From NCBI GenBank assembly GCA_014156375.1, contig RQJH01000001.1:558001-622000 (forward strand): a DNA stretch of 64,000 nucleotides. Reading direction: 5' to 3'. Shown here piece after piece: positions 28,953 to 38,842 of the stretch. The notes below the pieces were generated by a model. That model saw nothing but the letters and a program-made list of their open reading frames with translations, had not been told where the DNA came from and made no database searches. How positions within the stretch are numbered: the first letter of the stretch is position 1; each line of letters starts with the position of its first letter. The position numbers were made by a program, and so were the translations under genes. Source of the DNA: Enterobacteriaceae bacterium 89 (GTDB taxonomy: Bacteria > Pseudomonadota > Gammaproteobacteria > Enterobacterales > Enterobacteriaceae).

Positions 28953-29669
28953 TCAGTATTCTGAATTGACGATCACTTCTTCGCCAAACGCTCCGGCATT
29001 AGGCAGCGGTTTGTAGGTGGAGTTTGAAGCCCGCAGCACGCGGATCCCACGCGCGCCAACGTCGTGCGCCGCGGTGATGTCGTTATCCGAATCGCCGTAG
29101 AAGATTTTGATATTTTTCTGCTGCAGCCACTGGGTCTTGGTGTTCTGGTCCGGCTTGTCACCGGCGAAAATGACCGGGTTCATGCTGGTTGCCGGGATCA
29201 GGAAATCGTCCTGCAATGTTTTGCTGACGGTTTCTGTTTTTGTTTCGCTGCGTCCGGTAACGAAGTAGATGCTGTCGCCACGCTTCACGTGCATCGCAAT
29301 CAGCGCGCGCGCCACCTCTTTCGGAATGCTGAATTCATCCCAGCCGTTATTCATCTTTTCCCAGAAGTCCGGGTTTTTCAGGTATTCCTCACTCTCCGGC
29401 GAGTACGTTTTTTTACCGCGCCAGAAGCCAGGGCTCGAGAAAAGGACGGTGTCATCGATATCAAAACCGACGGCCATCGGCGGACGCCCCAGCAGACTGT
29501 TTTCAATCTGCGCCACTGATACCCAGTGGATCGGCGTCTGTTCGGCGAGTTTCGCGACATTTGTACCGACATAAAGCGGCGAAGGTGATGAGGCGTGAGC
29601 ATCGGCAACCGTGCTGCTTACCGTAAATAACAAACAGATGGCGCTCAGTGCCAGGCTAATTTTGCGCAT
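28953..29669 (-). CDS. aphA: Class B acid phosphatase AphA
   Basis: AphA is a periplasmic, magnesium-dependent non-specific phosphatase/phosphotransferase acting on nucleotides and sugar phosphates. The 238-residue precursor has a signal peptide ([24 protein letters not shown]) and the DDDD-family motifs: [14 protein letters not shown] with the nucleophile Asp, VTGRSE, and [10 protein letters not shown]. The ATG at 29669 gives the expected signal peptide; the open frame extends further without support. Confidence 0.95.
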   Translation of the reverse strand: MRKISLALSAICLLFTVSSTVADAHASSPSPLYVGTNVAKLAEQTPIHWVSVAQIENSLLGRPPMAVGFDIDDTVLFSSPGFWRGKKTYSPESEEYLKNPDFWEKMNNGWDEFSIPKEVARALIAMHVKRGDSIYFVTGRSETKTETVSKTLQDDFLIPATSMNPVIFAGDKPDQNTKTQWLQQKNIKIFYGDSDNDITAAHDVGARGIRVLRASNSTYKPLPNAGAFGEEVIVNSEY

Positions 29670-29787
29670 TGCTATCCCTAAATGGTCCGATTGTTGTTTT
29701 TTGAGTTCGCGGGGGTGGTCAAAAGCCAGTCTGACCATAACCAGATAAAGGCATGAAGGGAAGGAATATCTGCCTGGAATGTCATAG

Positions 29788-29821
29788 AAAAGGGTGATGA
29801 TCACACTAATCATCACCCTTA
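29788..29821 (-). terminator. Terminator of tyrB
   Basis: A perfect 12-bp stem, AAGGGTGATGAT/ATCATCACCCTT, with a 7-base loop ends on the minus strand in CCCTTTTCT. It lies in the 199-bp aphA-tyrB gap. Confidence 0.82.
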
Positions 29822-29868
29822 CAGGAACATGCCTGACATCAGGTGCAACACCAAATGTCAGTAAGCAC

Positions 29869-31062
29869 TCACATTACAGCGGAGAACGCCTGCGCCACGC
29901 GCTGTACGTTGCCGGAGTTCAAACCAGCCACGCACATGCGGCCGCTGGCAATCAGGTAAACACCAAATTCTTCACGCAGGCGATCGACCTGCTCCGGGCT
30001 TAATCCGGTATAGCTGAACATGCCACGCTGCTTCAGCAGGTAATCGAAATTCCCCTCTGGCATCGCCTGTTTCAGTACCGTGACCAGCTCCTGACGCATC
30101 GCCAGAATACGGGTGCGCATGGTTTCCACTTCGGCAAGCCATGAGGCTTTCAGCTCTTCGTTATTCAGCACCAGAGAGACAACCTGCGCGCCAAAATTCG
30201 GCGGGCTGGAGTAGTTACGGCGTACCGTTGCTTTCAGCTGGCCCAGCACGCGGCCCGCCGTTTCGCTGTCTTCACAGACCACGGACAGCCCGCCAACGCG
30301 CTCACCGTACAGTGAGAAAATTTTCGAGAATGAGTTGCTGACCAGCACCGGCAGGCCCGCGCCAGCGATAGTGCGGATGGCGTAAGCATCTTCTTCCATA
30401 CCCGCGCCAAAGCCCTGATAGGCGATGTCGAGGAACGGGATCAGGTTGCGCGCTTTCAGCACCTCGGTCACGGCATCCCACTGAGCGTTCGTCAAATCGG
30501 CCCCTGTAGGGTTATGACAGCACGGGTGCAGCAGAACGATGTCGTTTTCCGGCAGGGCGTTGAGAATTTCCAGCAGGGCTTCGAAACGCACGCCGTTAGT
30601 TTCTTCATCAAACCATGGGTAAGTACTTACTTCGAACCCAGCCCCTTCAAATATGGCGATGTGGTTTTCCCAGGTCGGATCGCTGACCCAGACTTTCGAA
30701 GCCGGGAAATAGCGTTTCAGGAAATCAGCACCGACTTTCAGCGCGCCGGAGCCGCCGAGGGTCTGAATGGTCGCCACGCGCTTTTGTTGCAGGACAGGAT
30801 GGTCAGCGCCAAAAAGTAGTGGAGCCACGCCGTTGCGGTAGGTGTTCAGGCCTTCCATCGGCAGATAAACGGTCGCCCCGTGCGGCTGTGCGTTAAGGCG
30901 AGCTTCGGCTTCAGCCACGGCTTTAAGCTGCGGGATAATACCGTCTTCATTGTAATAAAGACCGATACTGAGGTTCACTTTCTCACTACGGGGATCTTCT
31001 TTGAATTTTTCCATCAGCGAAAGGATGGGGTCGCCAGCGTAGGCGTCAACTTTCTGAAACAC
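29869..31062 (-). CDS. tyrB: Aromatic amino acid aminotransferase
   Basis: TyrB is the PLP-dependent transaminase for the last step of tyrosine and phenylalanine synthesis and also acts in leucine synthesis. The 397-residue protein matches E. coli TyrB, with the PLP lysine in [16 protein letters not shown] and the HNPTGAD motif. The start is GTG at 31062 ([15 protein letters not shown]), with GGAG ten bases upstream; the longer frame upstream is not conserved. I looked for a TyrR box upstream and found no convincing pair of half sites. Confidence 0.96.
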   Translation of the reverse strand: MFQKVDAYAGDPILSLMEKFKEDPRSEKVNLSIGLYYNEDGIIPQLKAVAEAEARLNAQPHGATVYLPMEGLNTYRNGVAPLLFGADHPVLQQKRVATIQTLGGSGALKVGADFLKRYFPASKVWVSDPTWENHIAIFEGAGFEVSTYPWFDEETNGVRFEALLEILNALPENDIVLLHPCCHNPTGADLTNAQWDAVTEVLKARNLIPFLDIAYQGFGAGMEEDAYAIRTIAGAGLPVLVSNSFSKIFSLYGERVGGLSVVCEDSETAGRVLGQLKATVRRNYSSPPNFGAQVVSLVLNNEELKASWLAEVETMRTRILAMRQELVTVLKQAMPEGNFDYLLKQRGMFSYTGLSPEQVDRLREEFGVYLIASGRMCVAGLNSGNVQRVAQAFSAVM

Positions 31063-31146
31063 GCGATGATTCTCCGGTTTACACAGGGCAGGTTTTACCA
31101 CAATAAACCGGATACGCAGGAAGGTCGAGGGGATGTTCAGAGGACA

Positions 31147-31174
31147 GGCCCGGCTGACATTGCGTCACCGGGCC
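31147..31174. other. GC-rich palindrome between alr and tyrB
   Basis: GGCCCGG and CCGGGCC arms flank TGACATTGCGTCA, itself nearly palindromic, so the whole 28-nt segment can fold into one hairpin. There is no T run, so it is a weak terminator at best. It lies downstream of alr and upstream of tyrB. Confidence 0.5.
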
Positions 31175-31186
31175 GTTAAACAACAA

Positions 31187-32269
31187 CTATTTGCCAACGT
31201 ACTTCATCGCCACCCGCGAAGTCAGTCGGGTGATAAGCTCATAAGCGCTGACTTTGGTGATTTCCGCAATACGCTCAACGGGCAAACCTTCGCCCCACAG
31301 CACCACCGGATCGCCCGCTTTGTCGGCCGCTTCTGGCCCTAAATCGACGCAGATCATGTCCATCGCCACGCGCCCTACCACCGGGACTTCGCGACCGTTA
31401 ACCAGCACCGGCGTGCCGGAAGGAGCCGCGCGCGGGTAACCGTCACCGTAGCCCATCGCCACCACGCCAAGGCGAGTGTCACGTTCACTGGTCCAGGTTC
31501 CGCCGTAACCGACCGGTTCCCCGGCTTTATGTTCGCGGACGGCAATCAGGCTGGAGGTCAGCGACATGACCGGCTGGAAGCCAAAATCCTCGCCCCACGG
31601 TTTGCCTTCAAGCGGTGAAACCCCGTAAAGAATGATGCCCGGACGCACCCAGTCAAAATGAGACTGCGGGAACAGCAGAATACCGCCGGATGCTGCAATC
31701 GAACGCTGTCCGGGTTTACCTTCGGTGAAAGTGGTGAAGATATCGAGCTGCTGTTCCGTCGCCCCGCTTTCCGGCTCGTCCGCGCGGGCAAAGTGGCTGA
31801 CCACGTTAACCGGCTGGCGCACATTTTTGCACTGGCTCAGGCGCTGATAAAAAGCAGAGGCCTCTTCCGGACGCACGCCTAAACGGTGCATCCCGGTATC
31901 CAGCTTCATCCACACCGTTACCGGCTCTGGCAAATCAGCCTGTTCCAGCGCTTCGAGCTGTTCGGGATTGTGGATTGCCGTATGAAAGCCCTGAGCTGAT
32001 ATCAGCGGCAGATCGCTGGCATTAAAAAAGCCTTCCAGCAGCAGGACCGGCTGGCGGATACCGCCTTCACGCAGTCGCAGTGCTTCTTCCAGCCGGGCGA
32101 CGCCAAAGGCATCGGCGTCGGGGAGCGTTCGCGCAGTCTCAAGAAGACCGTGTCCGTAGGCGTTCGCTTTCACGACTGCAACAAGCTTGCTGGCGGGAGC
32201 CAGTTCACGCAGGCGTTGCAGGTTGTGTCGCAGAGCGCGGCGGTTAATGACTACAGTTGCCGCTTGCAT
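31187..32269 (-). CDS. alr: Alanine racemase, biosynthetic
   Basis: Alr interconverts L- and D-alanine for peptidoglycan synthesis. The 360-residue protein has the PLP-binding lysine K34 in [13 protein letters not shown] and the catalytic tyrosine region PVGYGGTW, in an N-terminal TIM barrel (~1-230) and C-terminal beta domain. It lies upstream of tyrB in the same orientation, as in E. coli. An ERIC element separates it from dnaB. Confidence 0.96.
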   Translation of the reverse strand: MQAATVVINRRALRHNLQRLRELAPASKLVAVVKANAYGHGLLETARTLPDADAFGVARLEEALRLREGGIRQPVLLLEGFFNASDLPLISAQGFHTAIHNPEQLEALEQADLPEPVTVWMKLDTGMHRLGVRPEEASAFYQRLSQCKNVRQPVNVVSHFARADEPESGATEQQLDIFTTFTEGKPGQRSIAASGGILLFPQSHFDWVRPGIILYGVSPLEGKPWGEDFGFQPVMSLTSSLIAVREHKAGEPVGYGGTWTSERDTRLGVVAMGYGDGYPRAAPSGTPVLVNGREVPVVGRVAMDMICVDLGPEAADKAGDPVVLWGEGLPVERIAEITKVSAYELITRLTSRVAMKYVGK

Positions 32270-32321
32270 TTGAATTCCTTGAAAAATGTTTGCTTTAGTT
32301 GCCTGATTTATTATGAAAAGC

Positions 32322-32446
32322 CATCCTCTAAATCATTCGAGTCACAGCAAGGCGGCAAGACCGTGAATCCCCAGGAGCTTAGCTAACTAAGTGACTGGGG
32401 TGAGCGGGTGCAGCCAACGCAGTTGTGGCTCGAAGGATGACGAGGA
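32322..32446. repeat. ERIC element, copy 1
   Basis: This ~125-bp palindromic enterobacterial repetitive intergenic consensus sequence contains the diagnostic GTGAATCCCCAGGAGCTTA and AAGTGACTGGGGTGAGCG blocks. It fills the dnaB-alr gap and ends exactly at the dnaB stop codon, so it would form the 3' end of dnaB mRNA. Confidence 0.93.
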
Positions 32447-33862
32447 TTATTCGTCGTCGTACTGTGGCCCTGCGTAGTTATCAAATCGCGACCACTGTCC
32501 GTTAAAGGTCAGGCGTACCGTACCGATAGGGCCGTTACGCTGCTTACCCAGAATGATTTCCGCGATCCCTTTCAGGTCACTGTTTTCGTGATAAACCTCA
32601 TCACGATAGATAAACATGATTAAGTCGGCATCCTGCTCGATGGAGCCGGATTCACGCAGATCCGAGTTCACCGGACGCTTGTCGGCACGTTGTTCCAGAG
32701 AGCGGTTAAGCTGCGACAGCGCCACCACCGGCACATGCAGCTCTTTCGCCAGCGCCTTCAGAGAGCGGGAAATCTCAGCAATCTCAAGGGTACGGTTATC
32801 CGACAGCGACGGCACGCGCATCAGCTGCAGGTAGTCGATCATGATCAGGCCAATGCCGCCGTGTTCACGCGCGATTCGGCGCGCGCGGGAACGCACTTCC
32901 GTCGGCGTCAGGCCGGAGGAGTCATCAATATAGATGTTACGTTTTTCCAGCAGGATCCCCATGGTGCCGGAGATGCGCGCCCAGTCCTCGTCGTCGAGTT
33001 GACCGGTACGGATACGGGTCTGGTCCACGCGCGACAGTGATGCCAGAGAACGCATCATGATCTGTTCCGATGGCATCTCAAGACTGAAGATCAGCACCGG
33101 TTTATCCTGCAACATCGCCGCGTTTTCGACGAGGTTCATTGCAAAAGTCGTTTTACCCATCGACGGACGAGCGGCGACAATGATCAGATCCGACGGCTGT
33201 AAACCGGCGGTCTTTTTATTCAGGTCGTCATAGCCGGTATTCACGCCGGTCACGCCGTCGTGCGGCTGCTGGAACAGCTGTTCGATACGCGCCACGGTGG
33301 CATCGAGGACGTCGGCGATGTTCTTCGGGCCTTCGTCTTTGTTGGAGCGGCTTTCGGCAATTTTAAATACGCGTGATTCAGCCAGATCCAGCAGGTCTTC
33401 GCTGGTGCGGCCCTGCGGATCGAAACCCGCTTCGGCGATTTCATTCGCCACGGAGATCATCTCACGAACAACCGCACGTTCACGTACGATGTCGGCATAG
33501 GCGCTGATGTTCGCCGCACTTGGCGTATTTTTAGAAAGCTCCGCCAGATAGGCAAAGCCGCCGACGCTGTCCAGTTGCCCTTCCCGCTCCAGCGACTCCG
33601 CGAGCGTGATCAGGTCAATCGGGCTGCCGGATTCCTGCAGTCGGGCCATTTCGGTAAAAATGTGGCGATGTGGGCGGGTGTAGAAATCTTCTGCCACCAC
33701 GCGTTCGGCCACGTCATCCCAGCGCTGGTTATCCAGCATTAAACCACCCAACACCGACTGTTCCGCTTCAATCGAGTGCGGGGGTACTTTCAACCCTGCG
33801 ACCTGCGGATCGCGTTCGCGGGGTTCAGTCTGTTGTTTGTTGAAGGGTTTATTTCCTGCCAT
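32447..33862 (-). CDS. dnaB: Replicative DNA helicase
   Basis: DnaB is the hexameric 5'-3' helicase at the replication fork. The 471-residue protein has the N-terminal DnaG-interacting domain (~1-155), a linker, and a RecA-like C-terminal domain with Walker A ARPSMGKTTFA (~230-240), the DYLQLM Walker B strand and SQLNRSLEQR. There is no intein. It is divergent from qorA. Confidence 0.98.
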   Translation of the reverse strand: MAGNKPFNKQQTEPRERDPQVAGLKVPPHSIEAEQSVLGGLMLDNQRWDDVAERVVAEDFYTRPHRHIFTEMARLQESGSPIDLITLAESLEREGQLDSVGGFAYLAELSKNTPSAANISAYADIVRERAVVREMISVANEIAEAGFDPQGRTSEDLLDLAESRVFKIAESRSNKDEGPKNIADVLDATVARIEQLFQQPHDGVTGVNTGYDDLNKKTAGLQPSDLIIVAARPSMGKTTFAMNLVENAAMLQDKPVLIFSLEMPSEQIMMRSLASLSRVDQTRIRTGQLDDEDWARISGTMGILLEKRNIYIDDSSGLTPTEVRSRARRIAREHGGIGLIMIDYLQLMRVPSLSDNRTLEIAEISRSLKALAKELHVPVVALSQLNRSLEQRADKRPVNSDLRESGSIEQDADLIMFIYRDEVYHENSDLKGIAEIILGKQRNGPIGTVRLTFNGQWSRFDNYAGPQYDDE

Positions 33863-33949
33863 AGTGAATGGAGTTACCGAGATAGAGATTGGGTCGAAAG
33901 ATTAGCATATTTATGGCTTTTGACCCACCCAAATGACTGCGGAGGAAAC

Positions 33950-34933
33950 ATGGCAACGCGAATAGAATTTCACAAGCACGGTGGTCCTGAGGTACTCAAA
34001 GCGGCGGAGTTTACTCCCGCAGATCCCGCTGAAAATGAGATTCAGGTGGAAAATAAAGCCATCGGAATCAACTACATCGACACCTACATCCGCAGCGGGC
34101 TGTATCCGCCGCCGTCGCTGCCAAGCGGCCTTGGCACCGAGGCCGCGGGCGTGGTCAGTAAAGTCGGCAGCGGGGTGAAGCACATCAAAGCGGGCGATCG
34201 CGTGGTGTACGCGCAGTCCGCACTGGGAGCATACAGCACGGTGCATAATGTTCCGGCTGACAAAGCAGCCATCCTTCCTGCCGCCATTTCCTACGAGCAG
34301 GCTGCAGCGTCGTTCCTGAAAGGGCTGACGGTGTTTTATCTGCTGCGAAAAACCCATGAAATCAAACCGAATGAGCCGTTTCTGTTCCACGCGGCGGCGG
34401 GCGGCGTGGGCCTGATTGCCTGCCAGTGGGCAAAAGCGCTGGGCGCACAGCTGATTGGCACCGTCGGTTCAGCGCAAAAAGCCGAGCGTGCGTTGAAGGC
34501 CGGAGCCTGGCAGGTGATTAACTATCGTGAAGAGAACATTGTCGAGCGGGTGAAAGAGATTACCCACGGTAAAAAGCTGCGCGTGGTGTATGACTCGGTA
34601 GGCAAAGATACCTGGGAAGCCTCGCTGGACTGTCTGCAGCGTCGCGGGCTGATGGTCAGTTTTGGCAACTCTTCCGGACCGGTTACTGGCGTGAACCTCG
34701 GCATTCTGAATCAGAAAGGGTCGCTGTACGTTACCCGCCCTTCGCTTCAGGGCTATATCACCACTCGTGAAGAACTGGCGGAAGCCAGCAACGAACTGTT
34801 TTCCCTGATTGCCAGCGGAGTGATTAAGGTGGATGTGGCTGAGGCGCAGAAATATCCGCTGACGGAGGCGCGCCGGGCTCATGAGATTCTTGAGAGCCGT
34901 GCGACTGAGGGTTCCAGTTTGCTCATCCCTTGA
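33950..34933 (+). CDS. qorA: NADPH:quinone oxidoreductase QorA
   Basis: This 327-residue zinc-independent medium-chain dehydrogenase/reductase reduces quinones with NADPH. It has a GroES-like N-terminal half and a Rossmann half with the nucleotide motif AAAGGVGLIACQWAKALGA. The ATG at 33950 follows GGAGGAAAC and gives the E. coli length; the longer frame upstream runs over the start of dnaB. An ERIC element begins right after the stop. Confidence 0.95.
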   Translation: MATRIEFHKHGGPEVLKAAEFTPADPAENEIQVENKAIGINYIDTYIRSGLYPPPSLPSGLGTEAAGVVSKVGSGVKHIKAGDRVVYAQSALGAYSTVHNVPADKAAILPAAISYEQAAASFLKGLTVFYLLRKTHEIKPNEPFLFHAAAGGVGLIACQWAKALGAQLIGTVGSAQKAERALKAGAWQVINYREENIVERVKEITHGKKLRVVYDSVGKDTWEASLDCLQRRGLMVSFGNSSGPVTGVNLGILNQKGSLYVTRPSLQGYITTREELAEASNELFSLIASGVIKVDVAEAQKYPLTEARRAHEILESRATEGSSLLIP

Positions 34934-35056
34934 TCTCCTAAATAATTCGAGTTGCAGAAAGGCGGCAAGGGAGTGAATCCCCAGGAGCTTACTAAAGTAA
35001 GTGACTGGGGTGAGGGAGTGCAGCCAACGCATCTGCAGCTCGAAGTATGACGGAGA
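34934..35056. repeat. ERIC element, copy 2
   Basis: A second ERIC copy contains GTGAATCCCCAGGAGCTTAC and AAGTGACTGGGGTGAG. It abuts the qorA stop codon. Its core runs in the same direction as the copy at 32322-32446. Confidence 0.93.
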
Positions 35057-35067
35057 AGAAAGAATTA

Positions 35068-35099
35068 GGGCTTCCCGCAGGAAGCCCTTTCTTTTTTTA
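35068..35099 (+). terminator. Terminator of qorA
   Basis: The stem GGGCTTCC/GGAAGCCC with loop CGCA is followed by TTTCTTTTTTT. Confidence 0.92.
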
Positions 35100-35214
35100 T
35101 CGTTCGCTGTATGTAGGGTACAGCGCGATGAATTCGTTAGCCTGTTAAGGATGACAGATTTATGACTCGCTGCCTATCTCACCCTGTTCAGGTTGTGACG
35201 AACCCCGCAAACCC

Positions 35215-35457
35215 TTAGTAGCGCCAGCGGTCATCGCGGCGATAACGCGTTACTTTTGGTTCTTTTATCGCCCGGATAATCCACACCACCGCCACTGCCA
35301 GCAGCAGCCAGGGCAGAAGTTTGATCATCAGCGCGAGCAGGCCACCAAAAAACATCAGCACGGTGGCAACCACGATGGCGGCCAGGATCCCCAGAACGGA
35401 AACGCCGGTCACTAGCAGCATGACAAAGAATCCGATGATAAATAACAGTTCAAACAT
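35215..35457 (-). CDS. pspG: Phage shock protein G
   Basis: PspG is an 80-residue inner-membrane protein of the PspF/sigma-54-controlled envelope stress response, acting with the PspABC proteins. Two hydrophobic helices (~2-25 and 28-62) and a basic tail ending TRYRRDDRWRY match E. coli PspG. It lies apart from the main psp operon, as usual, with its own sigma-54 promoter. Confidence 0.95.
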   Translation of the reverse strand: MFELLFIIGFFVMLLVTGVSVLGILAAIVVATVLMFFGGLLALMIKLLPWLLLAVAVVWIIRAIKEPKVTRYRRDDRWRY

Positions 35458-35493
35458 GGCTTATCCCTCAATAAAACGCCCTGCCTTACCCTT

Positions 35494-35509
35494 TACAAAA
35501 ACCATGCCA
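35494..35509 (-). promoter_or_regulatory. Sigma-54 promoter of pspG
   Basis: On the minus strand TGGCATGGTTTTTGTA has the -24 GG and -12 region (TTGTA) at the right spacing, about 37 bp before the pspG start. Confidence 0.85.
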
Positions 35510-35531
35510 AAGATAACTTATTGAAGTTAAA

Positions 35532-35562
35532 CAAAAACGCCCTGCGAAAATTCACAGGGCGT
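35532..35562 (-). terminator. Terminator of dusA
   Basis: On the minus strand ACGCCCTG/CAGGGCGT with loop TGAATTTTCG is followed by TTTTTG. Confidence 0.88.
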
Positions 35563-35592
35563 GGTCAATTTCACTAACTTTTAGCGTAACTT

Positions 35593-36588
35593 TTAGCGCT
35601 TATTCGCCACCAGCTGTAATGCCTGCTCGAGCACGTTGATGTCGGCCCCGGCTTTGTGCGCATTTTCACTGAGGTAGCGACGCCACTGACGCGCCCCCGG
35701 AATGCCCTGGAACAGGCCGAGCATATGGCGTGTCACGTGGCCCAGATAGGTCCCGTTGCTGAGCTCGCGCTCAATGTACGGATACATAGCACGCACCACC
35801 GCAACCGGGTCAGGATCTGTGCAATCAACGCCGTAAATTTCGCGGTCTACGCTCGCCAGAATACCTGGGTTCTGATATGCCTCACGTCCCACCATCACGC
35901 CGTCCATATGCTGCAGATGCTCTTTGGCTTCTGCCAGCGATTTAATGCCGCCGTTGATCGACATCGTCAGGTGCGGGAAATCACGCTTGAGCTGATAGAC
36001 GCGCGGATAATCCAGCGGCGGGATTTCGCGGTTTTCTTTCGGGCTCAGGCCAGAAAGCCAGGCTTTGCGGGCATGGATGATAAACATCTCGCACTCGCCG
36101 TTGCCGGAAACGGTGTTGATAAAGTCGCAGAGGAACTCGTAGCTGTCCTGATCGTCAATACCGATACGGGTTTTTACCGTCACCGGGATCGACACGACGT
36201 CGCGCATCGCCTTCACGCAGTCTGCCACCAGTTGAGCATTGCCCATCAGGCATGCGCCAAACATACCGTTCTGCACGCGATCGGACGGACAGCCGACGTT
36301 GAGGTTAATCTCGTCGTAACCGCGCTCTTCGGCCAGCTTCGCGCAGTGCGCTAAGGCTGCCGGATCGCTGCCGCCCAGCTGCAGCGCAACCGGATGCTCT
36401 TCTTCGCTGTAGGCCAGATAGTCGCCCTTACCGTGAATAATCGCCCCGGTGGTCACCATTTCGGTATACAGCAGCGTATGGCGGGACAGCTGACGCAGGA
36501 AGTAACGGCAGTGTCTGTCCGTCCAGTCGAGCATAGGCGCGATGGAGAAACGGTGGGCAGGATAAGCGGTGGTAGTCTCTGGCAGCAT
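35593..36588 (-). CDS. dusA: tRNA-dihydrouridine synthase A
   Basis: DusA is an FMN enzyme that reduces U20/U20a in the tRNA D loop. The 331-residue TIM-barrel protein keeps the catalytic cysteine in [19 protein letters not shown] and the [21 protein letters not shown] segment. dusA is a known integration target for some phages and islands; here both ends of the gene look intact and ordinary. A REP element lies upstream, toward the TraF-like gene. Confidence 0.95.
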   Translation of the reverse strand: MLPETTTAYPAHRFSIAPMLDWTDRHCRYFLRQLSRHTLLYTEMVTTGAIIHGKGDYLAYSEEEHPVALQLGGSDPAALAHCAKLAEERGYDEINLNVGCPSDRVQNGMFGACLMGNAQLVADCVKAMRDVVSIPVTVKTRIGIDDQDSYEFLCDFINTVSGNGECEMFIIHARKAWLSGLSPKENREIPPLDYPRVYQLKRDFPHLTMSINGGIKSLAEAKEHLQHMDGVMVGREAYQNPGILASVDREIYGVDCTDPDPVAVVRAMYPYIERELSNGTYLGHVTRHMLGLFQGIPGARQWRRYLSENAHKAGADINVLEQALQLVANKR

Positions 36589-36680
36589 GGTGAAAATTTG
36601 AGCGTCCGGTTAAACAGGGGCGCTACTATAGCATAAAGAAAAAGCACAGGCGCATGGCCGAATAATGTCGGTTATCAAAA

Positions 36681-36752
36681 CGCCCGGCGGTGCTTCGCTT
36701 GCACAGGCCTGCGCCCGGATGTAGGTCCGGTTAGCGCAGCGCCACCGGGCGT
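36681..36752. repeat. REP/BIME element
   Basis: Two inverted REP units (CGCCCGGCGGTGCTTCGCTTG and GTAGGTCCGGTTAGCGCAGCGCCACCGGGCG) lie in the dusA upstream gap, just after the end of the TraF-like gene. Confidence 0.8.
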
Positions 36753-36757
36753 AACCG

Positions 36758-38068
36758 TCAGAACGTCAGGCTCAGCTGAGCGCCTGCGCCCCAGGTTTCA
36801 TTCTGGCCGTACAGGCCCATCAGGTCGACGTGAACGGTGTTCATCGGCGCGAAGCCCACACCGGCAGTGAAGACGTTGCTGTCGTTGCCTTTTACGTCCG
36901 CACGATACCCCGCACGCACCGCCAGCCAGCTCAGCGGCGTCACTTCCGCACCCACGCCAACGTACTGGGAATCATCTTCGCTCTTAAAGCCTTTGGTTTC
37001 CGTCAGATCACCGTCGGCGCTCAGCGTCACCAGATCGGTGTGCCACGCCACGCCTGCGGTCACCAGCGGGCGGATCTGATAAGTATCTTTATAATTGGTG
37101 GTCACGCCCGTATCACCGTTGGTGATACGCACGTCTTTGGTGTCGATATCCCGCGACATCAGGTTCTGCCCGCTCAGGCCCACGGTCCAGTTCTCACCAA
37201 AGTCAGCGGCAATACCGGCGTCGACGTTAAAGCCGGTATCGTCGTTGCGATACTTGCTCTTTTTCCAGTCGTCGCTGTGATAGTTGTCGATAGAAGTGGT
37301 GTAGTTATAGAGCCAGGTTTGCTGCAGTTTTGGCGTGACGCCCAGCGACACCGGCACGCCACCGATATCGAATTTACGCGCAATAGCCACACCGTAATCG
37401 GAGACTATCGCCGCTTTACCGGAAGCCGTGGAATTGAGGTTTTTAGTAATTTCATCGCTGCCGTTTAGCACGGCCAGCCCCGCCTGCGAGACCGCGAAAG
37501 CGTTGGAATTCTGGATGTTACGCAGGTAGTCGATATCGTTCTGATCGATGTTCGAATTCACCACCGCGTGGGCATAAGCCTTGGTGACGAAAGCGAAGGA
37601 AACAGCAGACGTCGGTACGCTCACCGCAATACCTGCCCCTGCATTACCGCGCGCGGTTTTTCCTCGCAGATCCTCCATCTGATTGGCCAAATCCCCTGCC
37701 GCACTCTGGAACTGATTTAACGTCCCAACAGGATTTCTGAAGATATCCATCGGAGTGATGTTATCCAGGGCATTCCGGTAGCTGTCGATTTGATTGCTGA
37801 TATCGTCAATCTGATCGCGAAGATTGTCTTTGTCGGTAATCTGCGCGCCCACAGATGGAATAACGACAGAGACATCATCGTCCGGTTTGGATTTCGCCAA
37901 CAGCGCGGGGTTAATTAATACCGCACTGCCATAATTGGCCGAAGCCACCCCGGTTCCCCCCATTGCATCATTTCTGGCTTCCGACCAGGTATTGGCGGCC
38001 TGCGCCTGATTTGCCATAAAAAGAGAAACTGCCGCGGACACTACCGAATATTTGATATTTTTTTTCAC
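36758..38068 (-). CDS. TraF-like outer-membrane beta-barrel protein
   Basis: This 436-residue protein belongs to the chromosomal 'conjugal transfer protein TraF' family (TraF_2), although no conjugation genes are nearby. A signal peptide (start MKKNIKYSVVSAAVSLFMANQAQA, cut before ANTW) is followed by a segment with NDAMGGTGVASANYGSAVLINPALLA, a motif shared with FadL/PorV-like barrels, then alternating strands ending in the outer-membrane-type terminal phenylalanine (LSLTF). The start codon is GTG. A coiled-coil-like stretch lies at ~85-135. Function unknown; E. coli lacks it here. Confidence 0.8.
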   Translation of the reverse strand: MKKNIKYSVVSAAVSLFMANQAQAANTWSEARNDAMGGTGVASANYGSAVLINPALLAKSKPDDDVSVVIPSVGAQITDKDNLRDQIDDISNQIDSYRNALDNITPMDIFRNPVGTLNQFQSAAGDLANQMEDLRGKTARGNAGAGIAVSVPTSAVSFAFVTKAYAHAVVNSNIDQNDIDYLRNIQNSNAFAVSQAGLAVLNGSDEITKNLNSTASGKAAIVSDYGVAIARKFDIGGVPVSLGVTPKLQQTWLYNYTTSIDNYHSDDWKKSKYRNDDTGFNVDAGIAADFGENWTVGLSGQNLMSRDIDTKDVRITNGDTGVTTNYKDTYQIRPLVTAGVAWHTDLVTLSADGDLTETKGFKSEDDSQYVGVGAEVTPLSWLAVRAGYRADVKGNDSNVFTAGVGFAPMNTVHVDLMGLYGQNETWGAGAQLSLTF

Positions 38069-38240
38069 TGTAAGCTCGTTATTTGCAGGTGACGTTTATC
38101 CCCATTCAGTTATCGGCTGAAAGGGGGTGAACTATTGCTGTGAATAACGATGAAAAAAGCCGCCTGTTAGGGCGATTTGCATTAAGGGACGCCGTGTAAG
38201 AGTATGATTATGTGACGCCCCTCAATATTTATAGATGAGA

Positions 38241-38732
38241 TTATTTTTTTCGCGAGGGTTTACCGTCATGCGGACCAAAAAACTGTGGCGGATGGTCAAC
38301 CCAGCGATCCTGACGCGTCGCGGCATAGTCAGTATTAAGCGGATAATAAATACGGTTATGCTTTTTATTCGCCTCGCCAACCACTAACAAATTAACCTCT
38401 TCTTCGGTGTTATTAATAAAGGTGTGGCACACACCGGTTCCTGCCGGAAAACCCACGCTGTCACCGGGTTCAAGCTGCCAGAGATAGCCGTTAATCCACG
38501 CCTGAGGATGCCCCTCCAGTACATAAATAAACTCTTCCTCATCGCTTTCGGCGTGCGGATATGAAGTGCGTCGACCCGGCGGCAGGCGTTCATGATGAAT
38601 ACCCAAATGCCGGAGGCCTAATTTTCTCGCCAGCGGCGCACCAATGGAAAACAGTTCCGGGCTGTCGGGATAGGTCGAGTTATCCGGATCTTCCAGATCG
38701 CGCCAGTGACGAATGCAGTCAGGTCTTTTCAT
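38241..38732 (-). CDS. Cupin-domain protein
   Basis: This 163-residue protein has a single cupin barrel with metal-binding motifs seen in the SYPHAESDEEEFIYVLEG and PAGTGVCHTFIN stretches. Such proteins can be sugar isomerases, dioxygenases or sensors; no substrate can be assigned. The ATG at 38732 follows GGAGGACAAC. It is divergent from zur (110 bp apart), which raises but does not show a zinc link. Confidence 0.85.
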   Translation of the reverse strand: MKRPDCIRHWRDLEDPDNSTYPDSPELFSIGAPLARKLGLRHLGIHHERLPPGRRTSYPHAESDEEEFIYVLEGHPQAWINGYLWQLEPGDSVGFPAGTGVCHTFINNTEEEVNLLVVGEANKKHNRIYYPLNTDYAATRQDRWVDHPPQFFGPHDGKPSRKK

Positions 38733-38842
38733 GTTGTCCTCCATGTTGTGTTGGGACAGGTATAGCACACCCGGCAGATTATCGGCGTTTGTGTCATAAC
38801 ATGATAAAGTAGAGGTTTACTTTTCTCTGACCCGAGGTGCCG

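Noticed and set aside
31063-31101. Upstream extension of tyrB
   Set aside because: The extra 13 residues have no likeness to TyrB; the GTG at 31062 has GGAG and gives the family length.
36559-36588. Phage or island attachment site in the 5' end of dusA
   Set aside because: dusA is a known target, but both ends are intact, there is no duplicated segment, and no integrase is in the window.
38780-38806. A possible Zur operator in the cupin-zur interval
   Set aside because: CATAACATGATA resembles part of a Zur site, but the dyad is incomplete.
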